NCBI RefSeq assembly: GCF_047600445.1
Contig: NZ_JASGKT010000001.1
Location: forward strand, 1 to 64,000
Source: Piscinibacter sp047600445
GTDB taxonomy: Bacteria > Pseudomonadota > Gammaproteobacteria > Burkholderiales > Burkholderiaceae_C
Direction of reading: 5' to 3'
DNA: 64,000 bases
The notes under the pieces were generated by a model. The model was not told the origin of the DNA, made no database searches, and saw nothing but the letters and a program-made list of their open reading frames with translations. Positions 25,462-34,324 of the stretch are shown piece after piece. The position numbers were made by a program, and so were the translations under genes. Position 1 is the stretch's first letter. Each line of letters opens with the position of its first letter.

Positions 25462-26960
25462 ACGCCCGCCTGGGCCTGGCATGCGGCCTGCGCCGCGAAT
25501 CGACCCGCCCGGCGTCCCGAAGCGAAGGCCCACGCGAGGTGGTGGCCGTGGCCTTTGAGGAGCAAGCCGCCTTGGCCGGTCGAACCCGCGGCGCGGAGAC
25601 CGGGCAGCGGCTGACCGGAGGCGTCCAGCACGCGGTGCTCCAGGTCGACGCTCAGGCCACCCTCGGCATGCACGAAGACGGCACGTACCGGGCCGAGCGC
25701 GATGTACGGCGCCGTCCCCGGCGCGCGGCCGCCCGCCGCCGACACGCTGCGCCGAAGCGCCTCGGGGTCCATCCCCGTCTTGGCAGCGAGTTGGTCGAGC
25801 GTCGCCGCCTCGCGGCAGACGTCGGGACGATTGCGCCTGTAGTCGTCGATGTAGGCGTATGCGATGCCCGGCGCGGTGGAGATGAAATGCGGCCAGGCCG
25901 AGTAGCGCTGCGCCAGCCGACCGTCGATCAGGATGTAGCCGATGCCGCCCGGCTGGTCGGCCAGCCGGTACGCCGGCCCGTCGGTTTCGCTGCCGAAGCG
26001 CTCTCCACGGGCGTTCACCAGCAGAGCGCCGTCGTCGAACAACGCGGTCGCCGGCGCCAGCGCGGTGGTCAGGAACTTCATCATGAACGGCCGCAGGATG
26101 AACGGCGGCACGTGCTCCAGCGCCCATTGCATGGTGACCGCGAGCGCGCGCCACGGCGGAAGCCGCCGCACGAAGTTCTCTTTTTCCGGGGCGATGAAGC
26201 GGATTTCCGGGCCGAGCGCCAGATCGCCGTTGACGACCTGCGCGCCCAGGGCCTCGGCCATGATCTGGCCGTCGCCGGTGGCGCCGGGGTTGACCGCCCC
26301 CACCTTGGCCTCCTGCGCGCCCATGAAACGCGCCTTGAGCACCGGGTTGTTCGTGAAGTCGCCCGCCGCCAGCACCACGCCACCGTGCCCGTCGATGCGG
26401 CAGCGCCTGCCTTTTGCGTCTTCGGCAACGACCCCCTGGACCCGCCCGTCCTCCCACACCAGTTCCAGCACGCGGATCGAACAGCGCAGTTGCACACCCG
26501 CGCGCAACGCGCGGCGACTCAGGTGATAGATGAACGAGCGCGAGTTCGGCAGCACGTTGTGCATGCGCGGCCGACGGTGCGGCGGCTCGGGCATCGGCCC
26601 CATGAAGCGGACGCCGGAGTCCAGCAGCCACTGGAAGGTGTCGGGCATCGCTTCGCACAGGACGCGACGCAGCGCGTCGTTGTCGCGCGCCGCCAGATCG
26701 CCCGCGAAGCCGGGCATGTCGGCCCAATGATCGTCGGGGTTGTCGACGATCCCCTTGGCTCGCTGGTGCGGCGTCCGGGTGGCGGTGACCGAACCGATGG
26801 ACCATGCCGTCGACCCGCCGGGCTCGGCGTTCTTCTCCAGCAGCACCACGCGGGCGCCGCACTCCGCCGCCTCGATGGCCGCCGCCAGGCCGGCACCACC
26901 GCCGCCGACGACCACGACGTCGAAGCGCTCGTCGGCGGGTTCACTGCTGCGCGTCGGCAT
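25449..26960 (-). CDS. FAD-binding dehydrogenase of the fumarate reductase/ketosteroid dehydrogenase family
   Basis: 503 residues. N-terminal FAD fold FDVVVVGGGGAGLAAAIEAA with the acidic strand end VVLLEKNAEPGGST; C-terminal AAGSTGQGGLLLKGHGHHLA closes the FAD site. Members of this family oxidise or reduce C-C bonds in steroids, dicarboxylates or related acids. The substrate is not known. It is the last gene of a nine-gene operon that begins with an ABC transporter, and starts six bases after the SDR stop. Three flavoproteins of this type occur within 19 kb. Confidence 0.85.
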   Translation of the reverse strand: MPTRSSEPADERFDVVVVGGGGAGLAAAIEAAECGARVVLLEKNAEPGGSTAWSIGSVTATRTPHQRAKGIVDNPDDHWADMPGFAGDLAARDNDALRRVLCEAMPDTFQWLLDSGVRFMGPMPEPPHRRPRMHNVLPNSRSFIYHLSRRALRAGVQLRCSIRVLELVWEDGRVQGVVAEDAKGRRCRIDGHGGVVLAAGDFTNNPVLKARFMGAQEAKVGAVNPGATGDGQIMAEALGAQVVNGDLALGPEIRFIAPEKENFVRRLPPWRALAVTMQWALEHVPPFILRPFMMKFLTTALAPATALFDDGALLVNARGERFGSETDGPAYRLADQPGGIGYILIDGRLAQRYSAWPHFISTAPGIAYAYIDDYRRNRPDVCREAATLDQLAAKTGMDPEALRRSVSAAGGRAPGTAPYIALGPVRAVFVHAEGGLSVDLEHRVLDASGQPLPGLRAAGSTGQGGLLLKGHGHHLAWAFASGRRAGRFAAQAACQAQAGVQAP

Positions 26961-26966
26961 GCCTTC

Positions 26967-27710
26967 TCACACGAGCCCGCCGTTGGGTTGCACGACCTGA
27001 CCGTGCACCCAGGACGCGGCATCGGATGCCAGGAACGCCACGACCTCCGCCACCTCCTCGGGCGTGCCGATGCGCTGGAACGGGCTCATCGCGGCCATCC
27101 GCTGCTTGGCCTCCTCCGTCTTGCCCGCATTGAACAGCTCGGTGTCCACCGGGCCCGGCGCCACGGCGTTCACGCGCACGCCGCGGCCCGCGAGTTCGCG
27201 CGCCATCGAGCGCACCAGCGATTCGACGGCCGCCTTCGTCGCGGCGTAGGGGCCCGCCCCGGGCACCGCATGGCGCACCAGCGACGTCGACAGCGCGACG
27301 ATCGCGCCGCCGTCCTCGACCCGGCGCGCCGCTTCGCGCAGCACGTGGAACGCTCCCAGCAGGTTGACCTCCATGAGGCGCCGGAACCGATCGTCCGGGA
27401 ACTGCGCCAGCGGCGCGGGCGGCACGTTGATGCCCGCATTGACCACCACCACACGCGGCGCGCGGCCGAAGTCGCGCGCGGCCTCGGCGAACATACGCGC
27501 CACGGCCTGCGGATCGGCCACGTCGAGCGCGTAGCTGCCCACCCGCGAGGCCGGCGGGCATTGCGCCTGCAATTGCCGGGCGTCGTCGGGCCGGCAGACA
27601 TAGGTCAGCGCCACATCGAACCCATCGCGGACCAGCGCGCGCACGCTGGCCGCACCGATGCCGCGCGATCCCCCAACGACGAGCGCCAGCGGGCGAGCGG
27701 GAGCCGTCAT
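26967..27710 (-). CDS. Short-chain dehydrogenase/reductase
   Basis: 247 residues of a classical SDR: the nucleotide-binding motif VVGGSRGIGAASVRAL, NAGINVP, the catalytic Ser in ALSTSLVRH, and YAATKAAVESL (Tyr-x3-Lys). It probably oxidises or reduces an alcohol/ketone with NAD(P)(H); the substrate is unknown. The ATG at 27710 overlaps the stop of the upstream epimerase gene (ATGA), showing co-translation in the transporter operon. Confidence 0.92.
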   Translation of the reverse strand: MTAPARPLALVVGGSRGIGAASVRALVRDGFDVALTYVCRPDDARQLQAQCPPASRVGSYALDVADPQAVARMFAEAARDFGRAPRVVVVNAGINVPPAPLAQFPDDRFRRLMEVNLLGAFHVLREAARRVEDGGAIVALSTSLVRHAVPGAGPYAATKAAVESLVRSMARELAGRGVRVNAVAPGPVDTELFNAGKTEEAKQRMAAMSPFQRIGTPEEVAEVVAFLASDAASWVHGQVVQPNGGLV

Positions 27711-28678
27711 TTCCCCTCCCTGTGCTTCGCCATCTCGATGCGCGTGATCGCTATCGTGGCCTCGATGCCTTTCTGGATGTCGTACTGCGGCCGATAGCCC
27801 AGTTCGGCCGTCGCGCGCCGGATGTCGAGCGCGCCCTTCCGGGCGCTCGGCACCGTGCCGCCGTGACGGTAGCCCTCGCCGCTGCGGCCCACCGTGATGC
27901 GCGCGCCCGGGATCGCGCGGTTCACCGCGTTCGCCACGTCGGCAATGCTCGGCGCCTGGCCGGTGGCGATGTTGTAGCTGTCGAAACGGTGCGTGTCCTT
28001 GTCGAGCGCCAGCAGCACGCCGGCCACCGTGTCGTCGATGTAGACCTGGTCGACCGCCAGCTCGCCGCCTTCGGGCAGGTGGTGGGGCTCGCCGCGCAGC
28101 GCGGCCTCGATGAAGGTGCGCGGCACGCGCAGGCGGGGCAGATGGGGTCCATAGACCCAGCAGGTGCGAACGTTGACACACTCCAGGCCGTGGTCGCGCG
28201 AATAGACCCGCCCCAGATGCTCCACGGCCAGCTTGGTGGCGCCGTAGATGCTGACGGGTTTCTGCGGGTGCTCCTCGTCGATTCGCTCGGCGTTGAAGTC
28301 ACCGTAGGTTTCTTCGGTGCTGATGTGCACCACGCGTTTCACGCCGGCGATCCGCATCGACTCGAACAGGTTGATCGAGCCTTCGACGTTGACGCGATGC
28401 ACCTTGATCGGGATGTCCGCGCACTGCACCACGCCCACGATGGCTGCGGCATGAACCACCGCATCGGGCCGGTGCTGCTCGAACAGCCGCGCCACCTGAG
28501 GCCATTCGCCCAGGTCCGCTGCCGCGGTCGTCAGGCGCGACTGGTCGCGGGCCAGCGCGTCCATCGCGGGGCTGATGGCCAGGTCGGTGGCCACGACCGC
28601 GTCGCCGCGGGCCAGCAGCGCACGCACGATCGCGGCGCCCAGCCAGCCGCAGGCACCCGTCACGAGAATCTTCTTCAT
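27707..28678 (-). CDS. NAD-dependent epimerase/dehydratase (extended SDR), first copy
   Basis: 323 residues starting MKKILVTGACGWLGAAIVRA at ATG 28678, with GGAG seven bases upstream. Extended SDR features: TGACGWLG Rossmann motif, HISTEETYGDF, and YGATKLAVEHL catalytic Tyr-Lys. Relatives act on nucleotide sugars or, in catabolic clusters, on sugar acids and uronates. The neighbouring isomerase, cupin and second epimerase favour a carbohydrate-acid-like substrate, but this is inference. Confidence 0.88.
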   Translation of the reverse strand: MKKILVTGACGWLGAAIVRALLARGDAVVATDLAISPAMDALARDQSRLTTAAADLGEWPQVARLFEQHRPDAVVHAAAIVGVVQCADIPIKVHRVNVEGSINLFESMRIAGVKRVVHISTEETYGDFNAERIDEEHPQKPVSIYGATKLAVEHLGRVYSRDHGLECVNVRTCWVYGPHLPRLRVPRTFIEAALRGEPHHLPEGGELAVDQVYIDDTVAGVLLALDKDTHRFDSYNIATGQAPSIADVANAVNRAIPGARITVGRSGEGYRHGGTVPSARKGALDIRRATAELGYRPQYDIQKGIEATIAITRIEMAKHREGK

Positions 28679-28693
28679 CGGCAATCTCCGGCG

Positions 28694-29116
28694 TCAGCGC
28701 GGCTGGGGTTCGGCATCGGTGGGCGGGCTGGTGATCACCAGGAACACCAGCGTCTCGGTGCCGGTGCAGTGGAACTCGTGCACCACGCCGGGCGGGATGT
28801 AGGTCACGTCGTTGGCCCGCACGAGGCGGCGCTCGCCGTCGACGACCAGAACGCCCTCGCCGCCGAGCACGTGATAGATCTGCTCCTGCACCTGGTGCAC
28901 GTGGCTCTCCACGTAGGCGCCGGGCTCGTAGCACGAGATGCGGTGGTCGAAGAAGCGGCTGCCCACCGTCTCCGGCGTGACGATGGCCTTGGACAGCGCC
29001 TGGTTGAAGTGGCCCGGGTACTGGACCCACAGCAGCTCGGCAAGGTTGCGCGTGACGGCGCGCTTCTCGGTGGCAGCACGGCTGTACTGCTTGTCGTCGG
29101 GCACGATGTTGGGCAT
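28694..29116 (-). CDS. Cupin-domain protein
   Basis: 140 residues, a single cupin barrel. Motif 1 GAYVESHVHQVQEQIYHVLG has the two His and the Glu that bind a metal; motif 2 DVTYIPPGVVHEFHCTG supplies the last His. Such proteins in catabolic operons are isomerases, dioxygenases or sensors. It lies between two epimerase genes, starting five bases after the stop of the preceding one. Confidence 0.85.
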   Translation of the reverse strand: MPNIVPDDKQYSRAATEKRAVTRNLAELLWVQYPGHFNQALSKAIVTPETVGSRFFDHRISCYEPGAYVESHVHQVQEQIYHVLGGEGVLVVDGERRLVRANDVTYIPPGVVHEFHCTGTETLVFLVITSPPTDAEPQPR

Positions 29117-29121
29117 GGTGT

Positions 29122-30042
29122 TCAGTTGTTCTCGAAGCCGGGCAGCCCGGCCAGCAGATGCCGCTGGTCGAACTCGGCGACGAAGCCGAGTTCCCGGGCG
29201 GCGTGGCTCAGGTCGTACAGCGGCGCGAACGGCTCGCGCGCGTAGACCGACGGGTCGCGCACCTCGACCGCATCGCCGTGCAGGCGGCGCAGGCGCGCCA
29301 GCGTGGGCTCGGGCGACAAGGTCACGCGGGCGGACAGGTAGAAGCGCTCGAAGGCGCCGGCCGGCATCGGCCGCTCCAGCGCCAGTCGGAACGCCCGCGC
29401 GAGGTCGCGGGGGTCGATGTGGTGGTGCAGCGGCCCGCCGCCCGCCGAAGATGGCCCGCCGACGGCCGGGCCCTTGTAGTGCGCCGGATCCTTCGCGCGC
29501 GCGACGATCTCGCCCGCCATCTCCGGGTAGGCCACGAACACGGTGCGCAGGGCCACGACCGACATGCCGCGCAGCGTGTAGGCCCGGCACAGGTCTTCCC
29601 CGAGGATCTTGCTGATCGCGTAGGGGTCGGTGGCCTGCAGCGGATGCTCGAGGCCCAGCGGCGCGTGGCGAGGCGGCAGCATGCGCCCCTCCCTCACGGT
29701 GTACCCGGCCACGGAGTCGCTGGAGCAGAACACGATGCGGCCGATGCCTTCCGCTTCCGCGGCGTCGAGCACCGTGTACGTGCCGAGCGTGTTCACGCGC
29801 ATGATGGTCTGCCCGTCGCCCGACCAGATGTTCGGCACCGCGGCGATGTGCAGCACGGCCTCCATGCCCTTCACGGCCTTCCGGACCTCGGCGGGGTCGG
29901 TGACGTCGGCGACCTGCCACTCGATGTCGGCCTTGCCGGCGCGCCGGTCGAATCCACGCACCTGATGGCCACGGCTCAGAAGCTCGTCGACGACGAAGCG
30001 CCCCAGCAGGCCGGCCGCGCCGGTCACCAGAACGCGGCTCAT
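29122..30042 (-). CDS. NAD-dependent epimerase/dehydratase (extended SDR), second copy
   Basis: 306 residues starting MSRVLVTGAAGLLGRFVVDE. The nucleotide motif TGAAGLLG, VFCSSDSVAGY, and catalytic YAISKILGEDL are present. It is clearly different in sequence from the first epimerase in the same operon, so the two probably act on different intermediates. The ATG at 30042 overlaps the stop codon of the upstream TIM-barrel gene (ATGA). Confidence 0.88.
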   Translation of the reverse strand: MSRVLVTGAAGLLGRFVVDELLSRGHQVRGFDRRAGKADIEWQVADVTDPAEVRKAVKGMEAVLHIAAVPNIWSGDGQTIMRVNTLGTYTVLDAAEAEGIGRIVFCSSDSVAGYTVREGRMLPPRHAPLGLEHPLQATDPYAISKILGEDLCRAYTLRGMSVVALRTVFVAYPEMAGEIVARAKDPAHYKGPAVGGPSSAGGGPLHHHIDPRDLARAFRLALERPMPAGAFERFYLSARVTLSPEPTLARLRRLHGDAVEVRDPSVYAREPFAPLYDLSHAARELGFVAEFDQRHLLAGLPGFENN

Positions 30043-30890
30043 GCGGCCTGCCCGGCGGGGCACGGCGCGAAGCCGCGGGATGCCAGGGCCCGGTGACTGC
30101 GCAGGATGGCGTCTTCGGGCTGCGGGTCGATGATTTCCAGCATGCACGTCCCTTGGAATCGAATGTCGTCGAGCGCATCGGCCATGCCGTCGAACGGCAC
30201 GTCGCCGCGCCCGACCTCGTCATGGCGCCAGGCGGTCCGCGTGGTGTCGGAGAGGTGGACGACACGCACCAGGTCGCGCAGGCCGCGCAGCCCGTCGGCC
30301 GGCGCCTCGCCGATGAAGTGCGCGTTCGCCGCGTCGTAGCACACGCCCAATGCGGGCGAGCCGTAGCCTCGCACGAACGCGCCGAGCGAGGCGGCGTCCG
30401 GCAGCGCGGCGAATGGCACGTTCTCCAGCGCCAGGCCGACGCCGCGGCGCTCGGCGTGCGGCACCAGCGCGTCCAGGCTCTCGCGCAGCCACGCGTCGCG
30501 ATCGGCGCGCGGCGGCGCCAGCAGCGGGTTGAGCCGGCCGGGCACGGTGACGACCTGCGCGATGCCCAGGTCCGCCGCCAGGTCGATGACGTCGCGGAAG
30601 ACCGCCACCGAATACGCCCGCATTCGATCCAGGGGGCTGGCCAGGTTGGTGTCCAGGCTCGGCAGATTGAGCGAAGGCACGCAGAGCCCGTCCCTCGCCA
30701 GCGTGCCGCCGAAGTCGCGCCGCAGCGCGGCGCTCCAGCCGTCCAGCGGAAAATGCGGCGGGTTCACCACCAGCTCGAACGACCGGTATCCGAGCTCGCC
30801 CAGGCGCCGCAAACACGCCAGGGCCGGTGTCGACCAGATGTAGCCGTAGGTATTGACGCCCAGTTCCGGCCGCGCGCCGGTGCGACTCAT
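30039..30890 (-). CDS. Sugar phosphate isomerase/epimerase-like TIM-barrel protein
   Basis: 283 residues of the xylose-isomerase-like (AP endonuclease 2) superfamily. The expected metal ligands are seen in order: Glu in LALENVPFA, Asp/His in YDAANAHFIGE, His in VVHLSDT and Glu in CMLEIIDPQ. Family members isomerise or epimerise sugars, inosose and related polyols. The ATG at 30890 overlaps the stop of the transporter gene (ATGA), tying enzyme and uptake together. Confidence 0.88.
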   Translation of the reverse strand: MSRTGARPELGVNTYGYIWSTPALACLRRLGELGYRSFELVVNPPHFPLDGWSAALRRDFGGTLARDGLCVPSLNLPSLDTNLASPLDRMRAYSVAVFRDVIDLAADLGIAQVVTVPGRLNPLLAPPRADRDAWLRESLDALVPHAERRGVGLALENVPFAALPDAASLGAFVRGYGSPALGVCYDAANAHFIGEAPADGLRGLRDLVRVVHLSDTTRTAWRHDEVGRGDVPFDGMADALDDIRFQGTCMLEIIDPQPEDAILRSHRALASRGFAPCPAGQAA

Positions 30891-33433
30891 CGGCCGGCCC
30901 CCGCGCCCGGGCTCTCGGCTTCGATCTCGGCGACGCCGAGCAGCCGCTGCTGCAGTGCCGGGTCCGCCGCCAGTTCGGCGGCGGTGCCGCCGAATGCCAC
31001 CTTGCCGTTGACCAGCACGTAAGCCCGGTCGGCCATCGCCAGCACCGACTCGGCATGGTGCTCGACGATCACGAGGCTGGCCTTGGTGGTCAGCTTGCCC
31101 ACCGCATCGCGCACCTCGTGCACCACGGCGGGCGCCAACCCCTCGAACGGCTCGTCCAGCAGGATCAGGCGGCTGGGCACCATCAATGCGCGGCCGATCG
31201 CCACCATCTGGCGTTCGCCGCCCGAGAGGTTCTCGGCGCGCGCGCGCATCAGCACCTTGAGCTTGGGGAACAGCTCGCACACCTCGTCCACCGATGCGCC
31301 GCCATGCCGCGCCGCCAGCATCAGGTTCTCGTGCACCGTCAGATTGGGGAACAGGCGGCGCCCCTCGGGCACGAGCGAGATGCCCTGGTGGTTGATGCGG
31401 TCCACACGCAGCGACGCCAGGTCCACGCCGTCGAACACGATGCGCCCCGCGCTCGGCCGCAGTACGCCGGTGATCGCTCGCAGCGCCGTCGTCTTGCCGA
31501 CGCCGTTGCGGCCCAGCAGCGCCACGACCTCTCCCGCATGGACCGTCATGTCGACGCCTTCGAGCACGGTGCCGCCGCCGTAGCCCGCACGAACGCCTTC
31601 CAACTGCAGCAAGGGGCGGCTCGCCGCGGGCGCCGGCGCACGAGCCGCCACCGGCAGCTCGGCGTGCTCGCCGCGGTCGCGGCCCAGGTAGGCGCTGACC
31701 ACGGCAGGGTCGCGCGCCACCTCGGCCGGCCTGCCGTCGGCGATGAGGCGCCCCTGGTGCAAGACGCTGATGCGATGCGACATGGCCAGAACGCGGTCGA
31801 TGTCGTGCTCGATCAGCAGCACGGTGTGCGATTGCGCGAGGCGCTGGATGAGCGCGCCGACGACTTCGCGGTCGGACTCGGCCAGGCCCGCCAGCGGTTC
31901 GTCGAGCAGCAGCAGCCGGGCCCCCGATGCCAGCGACACGGCGATTTCGAGCAGGCGCTTCTCGCCGTGCGACAGCGCCATGCACAGGTCCGCGGCGCGG
32001 TCGGCCAGGCCCACCGCATCCAGCAGCGACCAGACCTTCGCGTTGGCGACCTCGTCGCCGTGCGCGTCGCGCCAGAGCCCGCCCCACTGGCCCTGAGCCG
32101 CCTGCACGGCGATGCGCACGTTCTCGAACGCGGAGAGGTTCGGGAAGACGCTCAGGATCTGGAACGACCGCGCCAGCCCCCGGCGCGCCCGCAGGTGCGG
32201 CGGCAGGCGGCCGATGTCCTCGCCTTCGAAGACGATGCGTCCGCCGTCGGCCGCGAGAAAACCGCTGAGCAGGTTGAAGAAGGTGGTCTTGCCCGCGCCG
32301 TTGGGGCCGATGAGGCTGTGGACCTGGTGGCGATGCACGTCGAAAGAGATGTCGTCCTGCGTGACGATGGAGCCGAAGCGCTTCGACAGGTGCTGGACCG
32401 ACAGCACCGGCCCGGCCCCGGCGCGGCCGGTGTCGGCGGGGCGGTATGGCGCGATGCGCGCGGGGCGCGCCGGGATGCCGCCGCGCGTGAGCGTCCAGCG
32501 GCTGCGGCCGCGCAGGCGCTGCAGCGCGCCCTGCATGCCTTCGGGCGACAGCAACGCGAACAGGATGATCAGCGGCGCGAAGAAGAGCCACCAGTTCTCG
32601 GTGATCGCGCTCAAGCGGTCCTCGAGCACGATGAACGTGATCGCCCCCCACAGCGGCCCCAGCGCGTGGTGCACGCCGCCCAGCGCCGCCATCAGCACCG
32701 GGTCGCCGGCGTGCTGCCAGTTCAGGTTGTTCGCGTACACGCCCTGCAGCAGCAGCGCCATCAGGCCGCCGGCCACGCCGATCACGCCGCCGGCGATGAC
32801 CAGCGCGCCCAGCTTGGTGGCATAGGCGTCGTAGCCCAGGCTCGCGACGCGCTGCTCGTTGTCGCGCAGCGCCTGCATCAGGCGCCCGAACGGCGCGTGG
32901 GCGACGCGCCACATGAACCACAGCAGTGCCAGCGTCAGCACGAGCGTGAAGCCATGAAACGCCCACGCCGATTCGAACAGGGGCCGCGCGACGTTCTGCA
33001 ATCCGTTCTCGCCGCCGGTCACCGAGGTCCACTTGAACGCGATCTCGAAGGCGATCTGCGAACACGCCAGCGTCAGGAGCGAGAAGTACAGGCCGCGGCG
33101 ACGCAGGATCACCGCGCCGACGACCAGCGCCAGCAGCAGCGAGAACAGCGCGGCGATGAGCACGCCGCTGATCTCGTTGCCGCCCCAGGTCAAGGCGGCG
33201 ATGGCCACCGCGTAGCTTGCGCACCCGAAGAAGAAGGAGGCGCCGAACGGCACGAGGCCGAGGTAGCCGATGAGGAAGTTCACGCCCGCGCCGTAGAGCG
33301 TGTAGATCGCGATCTGCGTGATGCGGTTGACCGGCATGCCCATCATCCAGGCGGCCCCGGTCAGGCCGGCCAGCACCAGCGCGGCGATCGCGACCGGATG
33401 CTCCCAGATCGACGGACGAGGCGTCGCGCTCAT
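30887..33433 (-). CDS. Fused branched-chain-type ABC transporter: LivM permease + LivG ATPase + LivF ATPase
   Basis: A single 848-residue reading frame that joins three normally separate subunits. Residues 1-310 are a LivM permease (multiple membrane helices, GLYFSLLTLACSQIAFEIAF). Residues about 343-585 are a LivG ATPase: Walker A GPNGAGKTT 376-384, signature LSHGEKR 487-493, Walker B LLLLDEP 507-513. Residues about 607-835 are a LivF ATPase: Walker A GRNGVGKTT 641-649, signature LSGGERQ 736-742, Walker B LILLDEP 756-762. Short Pro/Ala/Arg-rich linkers join the parts and no Met codon lies at the junctions, so separate translation looks unlikely. LivM-LivG fusions are known; a three-part fusion is rarer. 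It overlaps livH and the TIM-barrel gene by ATGA. Confidence 0.93.
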   Translation of the reverse strand: MSATPRPSIWEHPVAIAALVLAGLTGAAWMMGMPVNRITQIAIYTLYGAGVNFLIGYLGLVPFGASFFFGCASYAVAIAALTWGGNEISGVLIAALFSLLLALVVGAVILRRRGLYFSLLTLACSQIAFEIAFKWTSVTGGENGLQNVARPLFESAWAFHGFTLVLTLALLWFMWRVAHAPFGRLMQALRDNEQRVASLGYDAYATKLGALVIAGGVIGVAGGLMALLLQGVYANNLNWQHAGDPVLMAALGGVHHALGPLWGAITFIVLEDRLSAITENWWLFFAPLIILFALLSPEGMQGALQRLRGRSRWTLTRGGIPARPARIAPYRPADTGRAGAGPVLSVQHLSKRFGSIVTQDDISFDVHRHQVHSLIGPNGAGKTTFFNLLSGFLAADGGRIVFEGEDIGRLPPHLRARRGLARSFQILSVFPNLSAFENVRIAVQAAQGQWGGLWRDAHGDEVANAKVWSLLDAVGLADRAADLCMALSHGEKRLLEIAVSLASGARLLLLDEPLAGLAESDREVVGALIQRLAQSHTVLLIEHDIDRVLAMSHRISVLHQGRLIADGRPAEVARDPAVVSAYLGRDRGEHAELPVAARAPAPAASRPLLQLEGVRAGYGGGTVLEGVDMTVHAGEVVALLGRNGVGKTTALRAITGVLRPSAGRIVFDGVDLASLRVDRINHQGISLVPEGRRLFPNLTVHENLMLAARHGGASVDEVCELFPKLKVLMRARAENLSGGERQMVAIGRALMVPSRLILLDEPFEGLAPAVVHEVRDAVGKLTTKASLVIVEHHAESVLAMADRAYVLVNGKVAFGGTAAELAADPALQQRLLGVAEIEAESPGAGAGR

Positions 33434-34299
33434 TCGAAACGCTCCCAGCGTTCGCCGAACAGGCCTCGCGGACGCAGCAGCATCACGATGAACATCAACG
33501 CGTACATCGACGCGGCCGCGGCGTCGGCCTTGAACTGGATCGTGAGCGACATCACGACGCCGACCGCCAGGCCGGCAACCACCGCCCCCGGGAAGGACCC
33601 CAGGCCGCCGATCGCGACGACGACGAAGGCCGGCATGATCGCGTTGGCCGCCATCGACGGCGAGACGGTCCACAGCGGCGCGGCCAGCACCCCGGCCGTG
33701 GCCGCGAGCGCGCAACCCAGGCCGAACACCGCCGTCAGCACGCGCGGCAGGTTGATGCCCAGCAGCTCGACCATCTCGGGGTCGCGGCTGCCGGCGCGCA
33801 GGATGCGGCCGTACGGCGTCCACGCCAGGAAGGCCCACAGCGCCAGCAGCGTCGCCACGGTGGCCGCGAGCACCGCGACGCGGTACTTCGTGATCAGCAG
33901 CGGCCCCAGCTCGACGATGCCCGTCAGGAACGGCGGCGGGTTGAACGGCTTGCCGTCCGCGCCCCAGAAGAAGCGGATCAGCGCCTCGATCAGCAGCGCC
34001 AGCGCGAAGGTGACGATCAGGCTGAGCAGCGGCTCCTTGCCATACAGCCGGCGGATCAGGGTGACCTCGACCACCATGCCGATGAGCCCGACGATGGGCG
34101 GCGCCAGCAGCACCGCCGCCCAGCCCCACAGGTGAAACAACTGGTAGGCCACGTAGGCGCCGAGCGCGAAGAACGCGCCATGGGCGAAGTTGATCACGCC
34201 CAGCAGGCCGAACGTGATCGACAAGCCCACGGCGATCAGCACATAGATGAACCCCAATACCAAGCCGTTGGCCGACTGGGAAACCAGCGTCTCGAGCAC
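33430..34299 (-). CDS. livH: Branched-chain-type ABC transporter permease LivH
   Basis: 289 residues, about eight membrane helices, with the LivH signatures GLSITFGLLGVINFAHGAFF and AFVVVAIGGLGSFPGAVVAG. It forms the membrane channel with the LivM part of the downstream fusion. The start is GTG 34299 (reads MLETLVSQSANGLVLG), 25 bases after the binding-protein gene; the stop overlaps the ATG of the fusion. HAAT-family transporters import amino acids but also aromatic acids, urea and other carboxylates, so the cargo cannot be read from this gene. Confidence 0.93.
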   Translation of the reverse strand: MLETLVSQSANGLVLGFIYVLIAVGLSITFGLLGVINFAHGAFFALGAYVAYQLFHLWGWAAVLLAPPIVGLIGMVVEVTLIRRLYGKEPLLSLIVTFALALLIEALIRFFWGADGKPFNPPPFLTGIVELGPLLITKYRVAVLAATVATLLALWAFLAWTPYGRILRAGSRDPEMVELLGINLPRVLTAVFGLGCALAATAGVLAAPLWTVSPSMAANAIMPAFVVVAIGGLGSFPGAVVAGLAVGVVMSLTIQFKADAAAASMYALMFIVMLLRPRGLFGERWERFE

Positions 34300-34324
34300 G
34301 ATCGGAACGTCCGCGTCAGAGGCG

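Noticed and set aside
30039..33224. A long minus-strand frame running through the transporter ATPase region in another phase before entering the TIM-barrel gene
   Set aside because: Upstream of 30890 it is Arg/Pro/Ala-rich shadow sequence of the LivMGF gene; only the last 283 codons match a protein family, so the start was placed at 30890.
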